Below are positions 46,517-54,780 of a stretch of 64,000 bases of DNA, in pieces. The notes beneath the pieces were generated by a model, which did no database searches, was not told the DNA's origin, and worked only from the letters and a program-made list of their open reading frames with translations. The position numbers and the translations under genes are program-made. Positions within the stretch are counted from its first letter, which is position 1. The number at the start of each line of letters is the position of its first letter. This DNA comes from Thermomonas sp. (lineage in GTDB: Bacteria > Pseudomonadota > Gammaproteobacteria > Xanthomonadales > Xanthomonadaceae), in assembly GCA_016720345.1 (NCBI GenBank), contig JADKKV010000005.1, positions 434,001 to 498,000 on the forward strand, in the 5' to 3' direction.

Positions 46517-47622
46517 TTGCCGGTCCCCTTCCGAAGCGGGGCACGCAGGATGCGCGCCTTGACGACCACGCTGTCGGGCTGCCGGCCGATCTCCGCCGTG
46601 ACTGCCGAGAACCGCCCGGATCCTTCCCACGCGGACACGATCGCGCGCGGGTCCGGGTTGGCCATGCGCGCGGTCATTTCCAGCGTCTGCGCATCGGGCA
46701 CCTTCCACTCCAGCAACTGCCAATTGCCGCTGATCAAGCCGGACACCAGCGCCAGCAGCTCGACCTGGCCCGCCGGCGGCCGCATCGCGATGCGGGCATC
46801 GATCGCCGCGCGTGCCTTCATCGCACCGTCGCGCGCGTCGATGATCCGCTCCAGCGACTGCTCGCGCTCCGCGATGTCCCGGTCCAGCTGCCAGATCGAC
46901 ACCTTGAGCGCCAGGACCCCGACCAGCAGCGCGCACACCACCGCGGTCCCGATCCCCACCGCCGCCAGCGCCAGCATCCCGCCGTAACGACCGAACGCCT
47001 CGCCGACGCCGATCGCCTTCGGCGTTGTCCATGCGCGGTCGGCCAACGGGCTTGATACCGCCACCGGTGCCGCCGCCTCCGGTGGCAACCCGGCGCCACG
47101 GCGGAACTCGTTCCATTCCCCGAGCGAAGGCACCTGCGGCCACCAGCAGGATGCGGTCATCACCCCATCGCGCCAGACCCGGCCCTCGAAGCCCTCCTCC
47201 AGGGTGACCAGCTCGTCACCGCTCGCCCGCGGTTCGCCGCGGAACAGCGACTCCGGCCGCGCCCGTCGCGGCGAGGGCCGCGATTCGACGCCATCGACCG
47301 CCTCCACCTGCGACTTCGACCACGCCCACACCATGGCGCGATCGCCCACCCATTCCACGTGCGACTGCACGTCCGCGAACGGCGACCACCGCGCGACCGC
47401 CATCTCCACGAATCCGCGCCGCTTGCGCACCGGCACCGCCGCGCCGTCCAGCACCGTGTAGGTGCAGAAGCCGCGCGCGAGCACCCACTCCTGGCCGTTT
47501 CCACCCTCGGCCAGCTGGCGCAGGCCGCTACTTCCGCGCAGCCACCGGCTCGCGGAAAAGCCGCGAGCGAACCGGGTACGCAGCGTCGTTTCGCGACGAG
47601 GCTCGGGATTGGATGAGCTCAT
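46513..47622 (-). CDS. gspL: T2SS inner-membrane protein GspL
   Basis: 369 residues from the ATG at 47622. The cytoplasmic N-terminal part (about 1-205) is a divergent GspL region that would dock the GspE ATPase; one membrane helix (about 216-242) follows and then a periplasmic ferredoxin-like domain. The start overlaps the end of gspK by 95 bp, which is unusually long. If a later start were used the N-terminus would lose up to about 30 residues, but no good ATG lies near the gspK stop. Position between K and M supports the call. Confidence 0.78.
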   Translation of the reverse strand: MSSSNPEPRRETTLRTRFARGFSASRWLRGSSGLRQLAEGGNGQEWVLARGFCTYTVLDGAAVPVRKRRGFVEMAVARWSPFADVQSHVEWVGDRAMVWAWSKSQVEAVDGVESRPSPRRARPESLFRGEPRASGDELVTLEEGFEGRVWRDGVMTASCWWPQVPSLGEWNEFRRGAGLPPEAAAPVAVSSPLADRAWTTPKAIGVGEAFGRYGGMLALAAVGIGTAVVCALLVGVLALKVSIWQLDRDIAEREQSLERIIDARDGAMKARAAIDARIAMRPPAGQVELLALVSGLISGNWQLLEWKVPDAQTLEMTARMANPDPRAIVSAWEGSGRFSAVTAEIGRQPDSVVVKARILRAPLRKGTGK

Positions 47623-48604
47623 AGTCCTCACGCCAGGGGCGACCCCGGTCTTCACTGGGGGTCGATCGCCAATGCAACAGTCTCACCTGCCCCCCCTGGG
47701 AAGGCCACAGCTTCAACGTGCCTGACCTCGCAGGATACACGGCGACCGGCGCATCCAGCGTGGGCTGCAGGCCCAGGAACCGGAAAAACGCCGTGTCAGT
47801 CATGAACGGTTGCAACTTGCGGTAGGCGATCGCGCGCTCGGCCATTTCCTGGTCGACGCCGGGCAGCGTCCCCAGGACGCGGGCCGGTGCGGTGTTGACG
47901 TTCAGTACCGACACCGACTCGACGGTCAGGGTATCGCTCACATCGACCGGGGTCAGGAACGACAGCGCCTGCTCCCAGCCCGCCACCCGGAACAGCTCCA
48001 TCGGCGTGGCCAGCGGCAGGTTGGTCGGCGGCAGCATCCCGGCGCTGCGGTAGCCGTCCGCCTCCAGGCTGTCCAGGCGATAGAGGTTGTCGCGATCCTG
48101 GTAATCCATGATCCGGTTGAACAGCGCCGGCGCCGCCACCGGGCGCTGCTGGCCGCCCTGCGCCAGCAGCCGCTCCAGCCGCGCCGGCGAATTCCAGTTC
48201 ACCGCGAACAGGCCGTTCTCGTCCTGGATGGCGAAGCGGGCATTGCCGATCCCGCGGTAGGCGCGGCCATCCATCGCGATCTCGGTGCCCACCGGCAACA
48301 GCAGTCCGTTGCCCTCGATATCCGCGGGCGACTGCGACGGGCGCACGCCGTCCTCGCCGAACGACACCAGGTTGTCCACGGTCAGGCCGCCAACGGTCAG
48401 CCGCTGGGTGCCGATCAGGTACAGCACGGTGGCGCGCGTGCTGGCCATGTCCAACTGGTCCTGCATCCCGCGTTCGCGCTGGGTGGCCTGCTCCAGCAGG
48501 CGCGACGTCGTCGCGGCGATCGACCCCGCCAGCAGCGACAGCACCACCAGCATGGCCAGCACCAGCACCAGCACGAAACCGCCCTCGCGCCGCACCGGCC
48601 TCAT
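47528..48604 (-). CDS. gspK: T2SS minor pseudopilin GspK
   Basis: 358 residues. Class III signal MRPVRREGG cleaved before FVLVLVLAMLVVLSLLAGS, lacking the Glu5 of other pseudopilins, which is normal for GspK. The large globular insert contains FAIQDENGLFAVNWNSPARL and the helix-hairpin-like LPGVDQEMAERAIAYRKLQP, typical of this subunit. GspK caps the pseudopilus tip with I and J. The start ATG at 48604 overlaps the gspJ stop (ATGA). Confidence 0.9.
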   Translation of the reverse strand: MRPVRREGGFVLVLVLAMLVVLSLLAGSIAATTSRLLEQATQRERGMQDQLDMASTRATVLYLIGTQRLTVGGLTVDNLVSFGEDGVRPSQSPADIEGNGLLLPVGTEIAMDGRAYRGIGNARFAIQDENGLFAVNWNSPARLERLLAQGGQQRPVAAPALFNRIMDYQDRDNLYRLDSLEADGYRSAGMLPPTNLPLATPMELFRVAGWEQALSFLTPVDVSDTLTVESVSVLNVNTAPARVLGTLPGVDQEMAERAIAYRKLQPFMTDTAFFRFLGLQPTLDAPVAVYPARSGTLKLWPSQGGQVRLLHWRSTPSEDRGRPWREDYELIQSRASSRNDAAYPVRSRLFREPVAARK

Positions 48605-49227
48605 TCGTATTCCTCCTCGCCATACAGGCGGCGCGGCGGCTCCAGCGGACCCAGCACCGCCGCCAGCACCGGGCGCTCGCCGTCGGCGGCCTCGCGCACC
48701 AGCGCCACCAGCGCCGGCAACGCCCCGGGTTGCACCTTGCCGCGATTCGGCGGCCAGGTATCGAGTTGCCGCCAGTCCTCGGCGTAATAGGCGAACGTCG
48801 CCGCGCGTGCGCCCTTCAGCGGCAGGCTCCAGCGCTCGAGCCCGGCTTCCACGTACACCACCTCCGGCAAGCCGTCGGAGCTGGTGCGCAGCCGCCATTC
48901 GATCGGGGTCGGGCGCCCCGCCGGCGCATACAGCGGATTGAGGGTGGTTGCGGCGAAGCGGTCCGGCGCTCCGACGAAGGTCAGGTTCGGGGCCGCATAC
49001 AGTCCCTGCACGCTGTCGCGGAACCAGGCCTGGAACAGCGCCCGGCGGTCGATCGAACCGGCCTGCTCGCGCACGCGATCGTTCGCGATGCGGTAGCTGC
49101 CCAGCATCTGGAACATCAGCATGGTCGCGAACGAGACCAGCATCAGCGTGACCAGCATTTCCATCAGGGTGAAGCCGGCGGCGGTGCGGCCGGGCCGGCT
49201 GGGCACCCACGATCCGGGGCCGCTCAC
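48601..49227 (-). CDS. gspJ: T2SS minor pseudopilin GspJ
   Basis: 208 residues from a GTG at 49227, which overlaps the gspI stop (GTGA). The prepilin peptidase site is RTAAG|FTLMEMLVTLMLVSF with Glu5 present, after an 18-residue leader. The globular part includes LTFVGAPDRFAATTLNPLYA, characteristic of GspJ. An ATG 11 codons further upstream lies inside gspI. It forms the tip complex with GspI and GspK. Confidence 0.87.
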   Translation of the reverse strand: MSGPGSWVPSRPGRTAAGFTLMEMLVTLMLVSFATMLMFQMLGSYRIANDRVREQAGSIDRRALFQAWFRDSVQGLYAAPNLTFVGAPDRFAATTLNPLYAPAGRPTPIEWRLRTSSDGLPEVVYVEAGLERWSLPLKGARAATFAYYAEDWRQLDTWPPNRGKVQPGALPALVALVREAADGERPVLAAVLGPLEPPRRLYGEEEYE

Positions 49228-49730
49228 TGGTCGTCGCCCAGTGTCTGCACCTGCTTCCATCCGACCTGGCGCACCCGGAACGCCTGCAGCTGCCTGCCAT
49301 CGCGCAGTACCCGCACGTGGGCGTCATACAGCCCGACCAGGAAGATGCCGGGGGACCCGTCGCGGTGCGCGTTCGGCCGCGGCGGCTCCACCGGGACGCT
49401 GGTCCACGCCACCTGCAGGCTGCCCGCCTGGCGCTGGGCGCTGGGGATTTCCATCGGGTTGGTGCGCCGGATCATGTCGAGCGCCGACAACTGCGCGACT
49501 TCCACCTGCTGGCGTTCCTGGATCCGGTTGAGGGTGATGATGTTGGTCGACAGCCACCCGTACAGCGCCATCGCGCCCATGCTGAACACGACCAGCGCAA
49601 CGATCGCTTCCAGCAGGGTGAAGCCGGCCGCGTTGGCGGCACTGCCGCCTGGCCGGCTGAACGCCCGAGGGCTATGCCCGAGGGCCGGATTGAAGCCGCT
49701 TTCGCGATTCCTCGTAACCTGGCCGCGCAT
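49224..49730 (-). CDS. gspI: T2SS minor pseudopilin GspI
   Basis: 168 residues. The cleavage site is NAAG|FTLLEAIVALVVFSM with Glu5. The leader from the ATG at 49730 would be 36 residues, long for this family, and contains no other usable start. It is encoded partly by two copies of GCCCGAGGGC 13 bp apart (49665-49687 region), which suggests a small local expansion. The start overlaps the gspH stop by one base (TGATG). GspI nucleates the pseudopilus tip. Confidence 0.86.
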   Translation of the reverse strand: MRGQVTRNRESGFNPALGHSPRAFSRPGGSAANAAGFTLLEAIVALVVFSMGAMALYGWLSTNIITLNRIQERQQVEVAQLSALDMIRRTNPMEIPSAQRQAGSLQVAWTSVPVEPPRPNAHRDGSPGIFLVGLYDAHVRVLRDGRQLQAFRVRQVGWKQVQTLGDDQ

Positions 49731-50116
49731 CACGGCTTCACCCGCGGGTCGCAGAACGGCGACGCCACTGCGATCACGCGCTTGCCGTGCTGGTTGCCGA
49801 TTTCCACGCTGCCGCCTTCGCATACGCCGTTGGCGTTGACCTTCCACGGCTCCGGTACCCGCAGCGTCCAGTCGCCGGCGACCCGCAACGGCGCGTCCTT
49901 GCCCTTCAGTGCTTCGCCATCGAGGACGATCACCCGGCCGCTGGCGCGCGCGTCGCCGGGCAGCGCGCGGATCTGGTCCAGCAGCGAATCCAGTTCCGCC
50001 TGCCGGCGCCAGCTGTCGATGCTGCGGATGGCCGCCGGCGCGACCATCGCGGTGGCCAGGCCAAGGATGGCCAGCACCACGATCATCTCCAGCAAGGTGA
50101 AGCCATCCCGGCGCAT
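49730..50116 (-). CDS. gspH: T2SS minor pseudopilin GspH
   Basis: 128 residues. Short leader MRRDG cleaved before FTLLEMIVVLAILGLATAMV, with Glu5. The C-terminal domain is small, with a Cys near each end of its last third (GVCEGGSVEI and SPFCDPRVKP). GspH sits between the GspG shaft and the I-J-K tip. The start ATG at 50116 is 10 bp after the gspG stop; an in-frame start 18 codons upstream overlaps gspG. Confidence 0.88.
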   Translation of the reverse strand: MRRDGFTLLEMIVVLAILGLATAMVAPAAIRSIDSWRRQAELDSLLDQIRALPGDARASGRVIVLDGEALKGKDAPLRVAGDWTLRVPEPWKVNANGVCEGGSVEIGNQHGKRVIAVASPFCDPRVKP

Positions 50117-50126
50117 GCGCGCGGCG

Positions 50127-50591
50127 TTACGGGGTGCCGGCCTGGTCCGGCAGGTAGCCGAGGTCGGCATCCTGGCCCTCGCCGCCGGCCTTGGCGTCGG
50201 CGCCCCAGGAATACAGCACGAACGGGTTGTCGCCGGTGGCCTGCGGGGCGTACTGATAGGGCTGGCCCCACGGATCCTGCGGCACCGCCTCGTCGAGGTA
50301 GGGACCGGCCCAGCCGGGCACCGCTTCCGCGCTGGCGGGACGTGTGGTCAACAGCGCCAGGCCTTCCTGCTCGGTCGGCCAGCGGCTGATGTCAAGGCGC
50401 ATGGTCTGCAGGGCGCCGCGCAGCATCTTGATCTGGGTCTGCGCGGTCTGCACCTTGGCCTTGTCGGCCTGTCCGAACAGGCGCGGACCGACCAGGCCCA
50501 TGATCAGGCCGATGATCACCAGCACGACGATCATCTCCAGCAGCGTGAAGCCGGCCTGGCGCTGGATGGAAGGAATGCGGCGACGATGCAT
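50127..50591 (-). CDS. gspG: T2SS major pseudopilin GspG
   Basis: 154 residues. Leader of 14 residues, then FTLLEMIVVLVIIGLIMGLV with Glu5. The C-terminal part has the GspG hallmarks ISRWPTEQEGLALLTTRP, YLDEAVPQDPWGQPYQY and the calcium-site region FVLYSWGADAKAGGEGQDAD. It polymerises into the pseudopilus that pushes substrates through GspD. A 30-bp gap separates it from gspF. Confidence 0.94.
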   Translation of the reverse strand: MHRRRIPSIQRQAGFTLLEMIVVLVIIGLIMGLVGPRLFGQADKAKVQTAQTQIKMLRGALQTMRLDISRWPTEQEGLALLTTRPASAEAVPGWAGPYLDEAVPQDPWGQPYQYAPQATGDNPFVLYSWGADAKAGGEGQDADLGYLPDQAGTP

Positions 50592-50621
50592 CGGTAATGC
50601 CCCTGAGTGGTTGCGTTGCGG

Positions 50622-51818
50622 TCAGACCGCGAGGTCGTTGGCGCTGGTGATGGCCAGGATCACGCCGAGGATGATGGTGCCGATCATGCTGCCGATCACC
50701 AGGATCGCGATCGGCTCCAGCAGGATCAGCACGCGCTTCATCCGGTTGCGGCCCGCCTCTTCATACAGCCTGGCCAATGAATCGAGCATGGACGCCAGCT
50801 TGCCGGAGCGCTCGCCGACCCGGATCAGGTTGTAGCCGGTGGCGGTCAGCGCGTCATGGTCCTCCAGCGCATCGGCCAGCGAGGCGCCGCCGCGCACCGC
50901 GCGGGTGACCTCGCCCATCCGCGCGTGCCGCTGCGGCAACTGCAGGCCGGACTGGGCCAGCTCCAGCCCGCGCATCAGCGGCACCTTGTTGCCCAGCAGG
51001 GCACCCAGCACCTTCGCCCAGCGCGCGGTGTCGGCCTCGACCAGCCACGGCCCGACCACCGGCCAGCGCGACAGCGCGTCCATCGTCCGCGCACGCAGTT
51101 CCGGCTTGCGCAGCGCCCACGCGGCGCCGGCGCCGGCAGCGGCGAGCAGCAGCAGCAACAGCCAGAAGTTCTCGCGGGTCCAGGTGCCGAACGCCAGCAC
51201 CACCCACGCCAGCAACGGCAGGTCGTTGGCCTGTTCCAGCAGCGAGGCGAACTTCGGCACCACGAAGATGAACATGATCGCGACCGCGGCGATCCCGGCC
51301 ACCACCAGCACCGCCGGGTAGATCAGCGCATTGCGCATCTCGTTGCGCAGCTGCTGCTCGTATTCCATCTGCGCACCGGCATCGCGCAGGGCCTTGCCGA
51401 GCTCGCCGGTCATCTCGCCCGCGCGCGCCAGCTGCACCACGTATTCGGGCAACGGCAGGCCGCACTTGGCCAGGGTCGCCGAGAACGCCTGCCCGCGCTG
51501 CAGGTCGCGCGACATCCCGGCGAACGCCGCCACGATCCGCGGGTGGTGCGCACCCAGCGCCTGGCTGCCGACCGCATCGGCGATGCTGACCCCGGAGGTC
51601 AGCATGGTCGCCAGTTCCTGCAGGGCCAGGATCACGTCGCCGTGGCGCAGCCGCCCGCGGCGCTCGTTGCCGCCGCCGGCCTCGCCGGAGCGCACCTCGA
51701 TCACCGACAGCCCGCGCCGCTCCAGCGCGCGCGCGGCCTCGCGCTCGTTGTTGGCGCGCAGCATGCCTTCCAGGCTGATGCCCTCGGCGTTCATCGCCTG
51801 GTAGTGGTAGCGCGGCAT
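50622..51818 (-). CDS. gspF: T2SS inner-membrane platform protein GspF
   Basis: 398 residues. It begins MPRYHYQAMNAEGISLEGML and contains two repeated T2SSF helical domains (about 60-185 and 265-390), each followed by membrane helices. Conserved stretches include VVQLARAGEMTGELGKALRD and LIRVGERSGKLASMLDSLA. It couples GspE ATP hydrolysis to pseudopilus assembly. It starts 4 bp after the gspE stop. Confidence 0.94.
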   Translation of the reverse strand: MPRYHYQAMNAEGISLEGMLRANNEREAARALERRGLSVIEVRSGEAGGGNERRGRLRHGDVILALQELATMLTSGVSIADAVGSQALGAHHPRIVAAFAGMSRDLQRGQAFSATLAKCGLPLPEYVVQLARAGEMTGELGKALRDAGAQMEYEQQLRNEMRNALIYPAVLVVAGIAAVAIMFIFVVPKFASLLEQANDLPLLAWVVLAFGTWTRENFWLLLLLLAAAGAGAAWALRKPELRARTMDALSRWPVVGPWLVEADTARWAKVLGALLGNKVPLMRGLELAQSGLQLPQRHARMGEVTRAVRGGASLADALEDHDALTATGYNLIRVGERSGKLASMLDSLARLYEEAGRNRMKRVLILLEPIAILVIGSMIGTIILGVILAITSANDLAV

Positions 51819-51822
51819 CGGC

Positions 51823-53527
51823 TCAGGTCCCCGCCACGCGCAGCACTTCCTCCACCGTGGTCAGGCCCTGCCACGCCTTCAGCAGGCCGTCGTCGCGCAG
51901 GAAGCGGTGGCCTTCGTCGCGCGCCAGCTTCTTCATCTCGTTGACGCTGGCGCCGCTGACGATCAGGTGCTGCATCGCCTCCGACACCGGCACCATCTCG
52001 TAGATGCCCAGGCGCCCGCGGTAGCCGGTGTTCATGCAATTGGGGCAGCCCACCGCCTCCATCCAGCGCGGCGCCATGCCCGGCAGCACCTTGTGCGCGA
52101 ACACCGCGGCCTCGGCTTCGATGTTGTGCGGCACCGCATGCGGGCGCGCGCACTGCGTGCACAGGCGCCGCACCAGCCGCTGCGCCTGCACCGCGCGGAT
52201 CGGGGTGGCGACCAGGAACGGCTCCACGCCCATGTCGATCAGGCGGGTGAACGCGCTGATCGCATCGTTGGTGTGCAGCGTGCTCAATACAAGGTGTCCG
52301 GTGAGCGCCGCCTGCACCGCGATCTCCGGCGGTCTCGAGGTCGCGGATCTCGCCGATCATGATCACGTCCGGGTCCTGGCGCAGGATCGAACGCAGCGCA
52401 TTGGCGAAGGTCAGGCCGATGTCCGGGTGCGCCTGGATCTGGGTGATCGCGGGCAGCTGGAATTCGACCGGATCCTCGACCGTGATGATCTTCTTGAGGC
52501 CGTCGTTGGCCGCGGCCAGCGCCGCGTACAGCGTGGTCGACTTGCCCGAACCGGTGGGACCGGTGACCAGCACGATGCCGTTCGCCTCCGCGGTCCACGC
52601 CTGCATCATCGCCAGGTGGTCGGATTCGAAGCCGAGCCGCTCCAGCCCCAGTTCCTTGCGCTCCTTCGGCAGCAGGCGCATCACGATCGATTCGCCATGC
52701 ACGCCGGGCAGCGCCGACACGCGGATGTCCATCTCCTGGCCGCCGACGCGGGTGGACAGGCGCCCATCCTGCGGCAGGCGGCGTTCGGCGATGTCCATCC
52801 CGGAAATCAGCTTGAGGCGCGAGGCGACCGCGTCGAAGCGGTCGCGCGGCAGCTGCAGGCGGGTATGCAGGACGCCGTCGATGCGGAAGCGCACCGCGAA
52901 GATGCGCTCCTCCGGCTCCAGGTGGATGTCCGAGGCGCGCTGCTCGACCGCCTGCGCCATCAGGTTGCTGACCAGCTCGACGACCGGCGCTTCCTCCGCC
53001 ATCGCGCGCAGCTGCTGTTCGTCGCCGCCGCCCCACTCGTCGGAACGCGCGTGGTGGGCCAGCGCGTCCAGCATCCGCTCCAGGTCTTGCGCGCGGCACA
53101 GGCACCAGAGCACCTTGCGCCCCGGGTAGGCGTGGCGCATGGCTTCGCGCAGCGCCGGCAGCAACGGGTCGCGGGCGGCGCAGAACAGGTCGGAGCCCTC
53201 GCCCGGCCACACCAGCAGTTGCTGGTCGAGCAGCCAGTCGATCCCCGTTGGCGCCTGCGCCGCGGTGAGGCGGACCATGTCCTCGTCGGGCGCCGGCACG
53301 TCGGCCCCCATCACCGGCAGGCCCAGCTGGCGGCTGAGCACCTGCAGCAGGTTGTCCTCGCTGACCGCGCCGATCCGCATCAGCACGCTGCCGATCCGCC
53401 CGCCAAGCTTCAGCTGCAGGGCCAGCCCGCGTTCGAGGTCGGCGGGGCCGACCAGCCCGGCATCGAGCAACAGCTCGCCCAGCAGGCGGTCGCGCGGGGC
53501 GACCCGCAATGCGGCGTCAGAGGACAT
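51823..53527 (-). pseudogene. gspE: T2SS ATPase GspE (XpsE-type), interrupted by a 1-bp frameshift
   Basis: Traffic ATPase that drives the T2SS. From the ATG at 53527 the frame encodes residues 1-400: N-terminal domains, Walker A GPTGSGKST (323-331), and Walker B region [12 protein letters not shown] (385-396). After LETA the frame is lost. Removing one C at 52326-52327 (+ strand) restores [18 protein letters not shown] and the rest, including the zinc motif pair CTQC and CPNC, for about 567 residues in total. As given, the product would lack the arginine-rich and zinc-binding C-terminal part. All other T2SS genes are intact, so this may be a sequencing error rather than a true pseudogene. 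Confidence 0.85.
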
Positions 53528-54344
53528 CGGCGAATCCCTTCTTGAGCTTGGTGAACGCCCACAGGCCGAACAGGTACACGGCCACGGCGACCAGCGAATA
53601 CTGCGCCACAACGTCCCATTGCGGCCACTGCGCGGCGAACAGCACCCGCCGCAGCTGCTCCACCGGGATCGTGATCGGGTTGACCGCCAGCCACGGCTGC
53701 GCCGCCGCCGGCATCGCCTCGCGCGGGTAGAACACCGGGCCCAGGAACATGGTGACCATCACCAGCGGGCCGATCAGCTGCGCCAGGTCGCGCAGGTACA
53801 CGCCAAGCGCGGCCACCAGCCAGGCCAGGCCCAGCAGCAGCACCGCAAACGGCAGCAGCACCAGCGGCAACGCCAGCAGCGACCATGACAGCCCGGTGCC
53901 CAGCAGGCCATTCAGCGCCACCAGCACCAGCAGCGCCATCGCCGCATGGAACAGCCCGGCCAGCAGGCTGACCCAGCCCAGCGTCTCCAGCGGGAACACC
54001 ACCTTGGTGACGTAGTTCGGCTGCCCGGTGACCAGGGTCGGCGCGCGCGACAGCACCTCCGCCAGCAGCCCATGCACCACCATCCCGGCCAGCAGGCGCA
54101 GCGCGAACATCCCGATCCCCTGCGCTTCCGCGCCCGGCCAGCGGGTCGGCGCGATCACCCCGAACACCAGGGTGAACACCCCCAGCATCAGCAGCGGCGT
54201 CAGCAGCGACCACAGCGACCCCAGCAACGAGCCGCGGTAACGCCCGCTGATCTCGCGCCAGGCCAGGATGCGGATCAGCGCCCGATGGCGCCAGGGATGG
54301 GACAGGCTGGCTTGCACGCGGAAGGGTCGATTCTCTGGGGCCAA
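53517..54344 (-). CDS. wzm: ABC-2 type polysaccharide export permease Wzm
   Basis: 275 residues with six predicted membrane helices. It has the ABC-2 pattern ILAWREISGRYRGSLLGSLW at the N-terminus and FLGPVFYPREAMPAAAQPWL before the last helices. With Wzt (56897-58210) it exports a finished polysaccharide across the inner membrane. The two subunits are split by the divergent secreted-protein gene, which is unusual because wzm and wzt are normally adjacent. It overlaps the gspE start by 11 bp and is the first gene of the 27.6-kb minus-strand run. Confidence 0.9.
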   Translation of the reverse strand: MAPENRPFRVQASLSHPWRHRALIRILAWREISGRYRGSLLGSLWSLLTPLLMLGVFTLVFGVIAPTRWPGAEAQGIGMFALRLLAGMVVHGLLAEVLSRAPTLVTGQPNYVTKVVFPLETLGWVSLLAGLFHAAMALLVLVALNGLLGTGLSWSLLALPLVLLPFAVLLLGLAWLVAALGVYLRDLAQLIGPLVMVTMFLGPVFYPREAMPAAAQPWLAVNPITIPVEQLRRVLFAAQWPQWDVVAQYSLVAVAVYLFGLWAFTKLKKGFADVL

Positions 54345-54780
54345 CGGCCGGATCGGATGGACAAGCGGTTCCCCGGGTGGCCAGGCGGCACCGAAGCGGG
54401 CGGCGCAAGTCTACCTGCGCACCCGCCTGCCCGGCCGATTCACCCTGAACAGCGCCTGACATGCCCCGGACCGTCGGGTTTCGGCCGTAACGTCATGATG
54501 TGACGCAACTTCCGCTCAGGACGCCAACCTGTTCAGAATACTGGGGATTGACGATTCCTTAACCCTGCGTTAGCGTCCGCATTGCAACTTGATCGACCAG
54601 GGGAGTAGGGGGAGCTGCGTCTGGCCTGTGGCCAGCGCGGAATCCGTATCAGATACGTGAGAATGCAGTACCTGGAAGACACCGGTTGCGGGGGGCCCTG
54701 CCTCCTGGTACCGGGCTAGGGCCAGCAATCGGAGCAAGTTGCGTCATTCCGCTTTACCAACTGACAGGAGTTAGTTAGAC
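54345..54780 (+). promoter_or_regulatory. Divergent promoter region and structured leader of the secreted-protein gene
   Basis: A 436-bp gene-free region. A candidate sigma-70 promoter for the plus-strand gene is TTGACG (54548-54553), 17-bp spacer, TAGCGT (54571-54576), giving a leader of about 200 nt. The leader has perfect small hairpins: CTGGCC/GGCCAG (54621-54635) and CGTATC/GATACG (54645-54657), plus GGCCCT/AGGGCC (54694-54723). An 11-bp perfect inverted repeat, TGACGCAACTT (54501-54511) and AAGTTGCGTCA (54736-54746), brackets the promoter and leader. The ribosome-binding site AGGAG is at 54766-54770. I could not place a clear promoter for wzm on the minus strand. Confidence 0.5.

Noticed and set aside
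51823-52317. Separate small ATPase-like gene starting at a GTG
   Set aside because: It is the C-terminal part of gspE displaced by the 1-bp frameshift.
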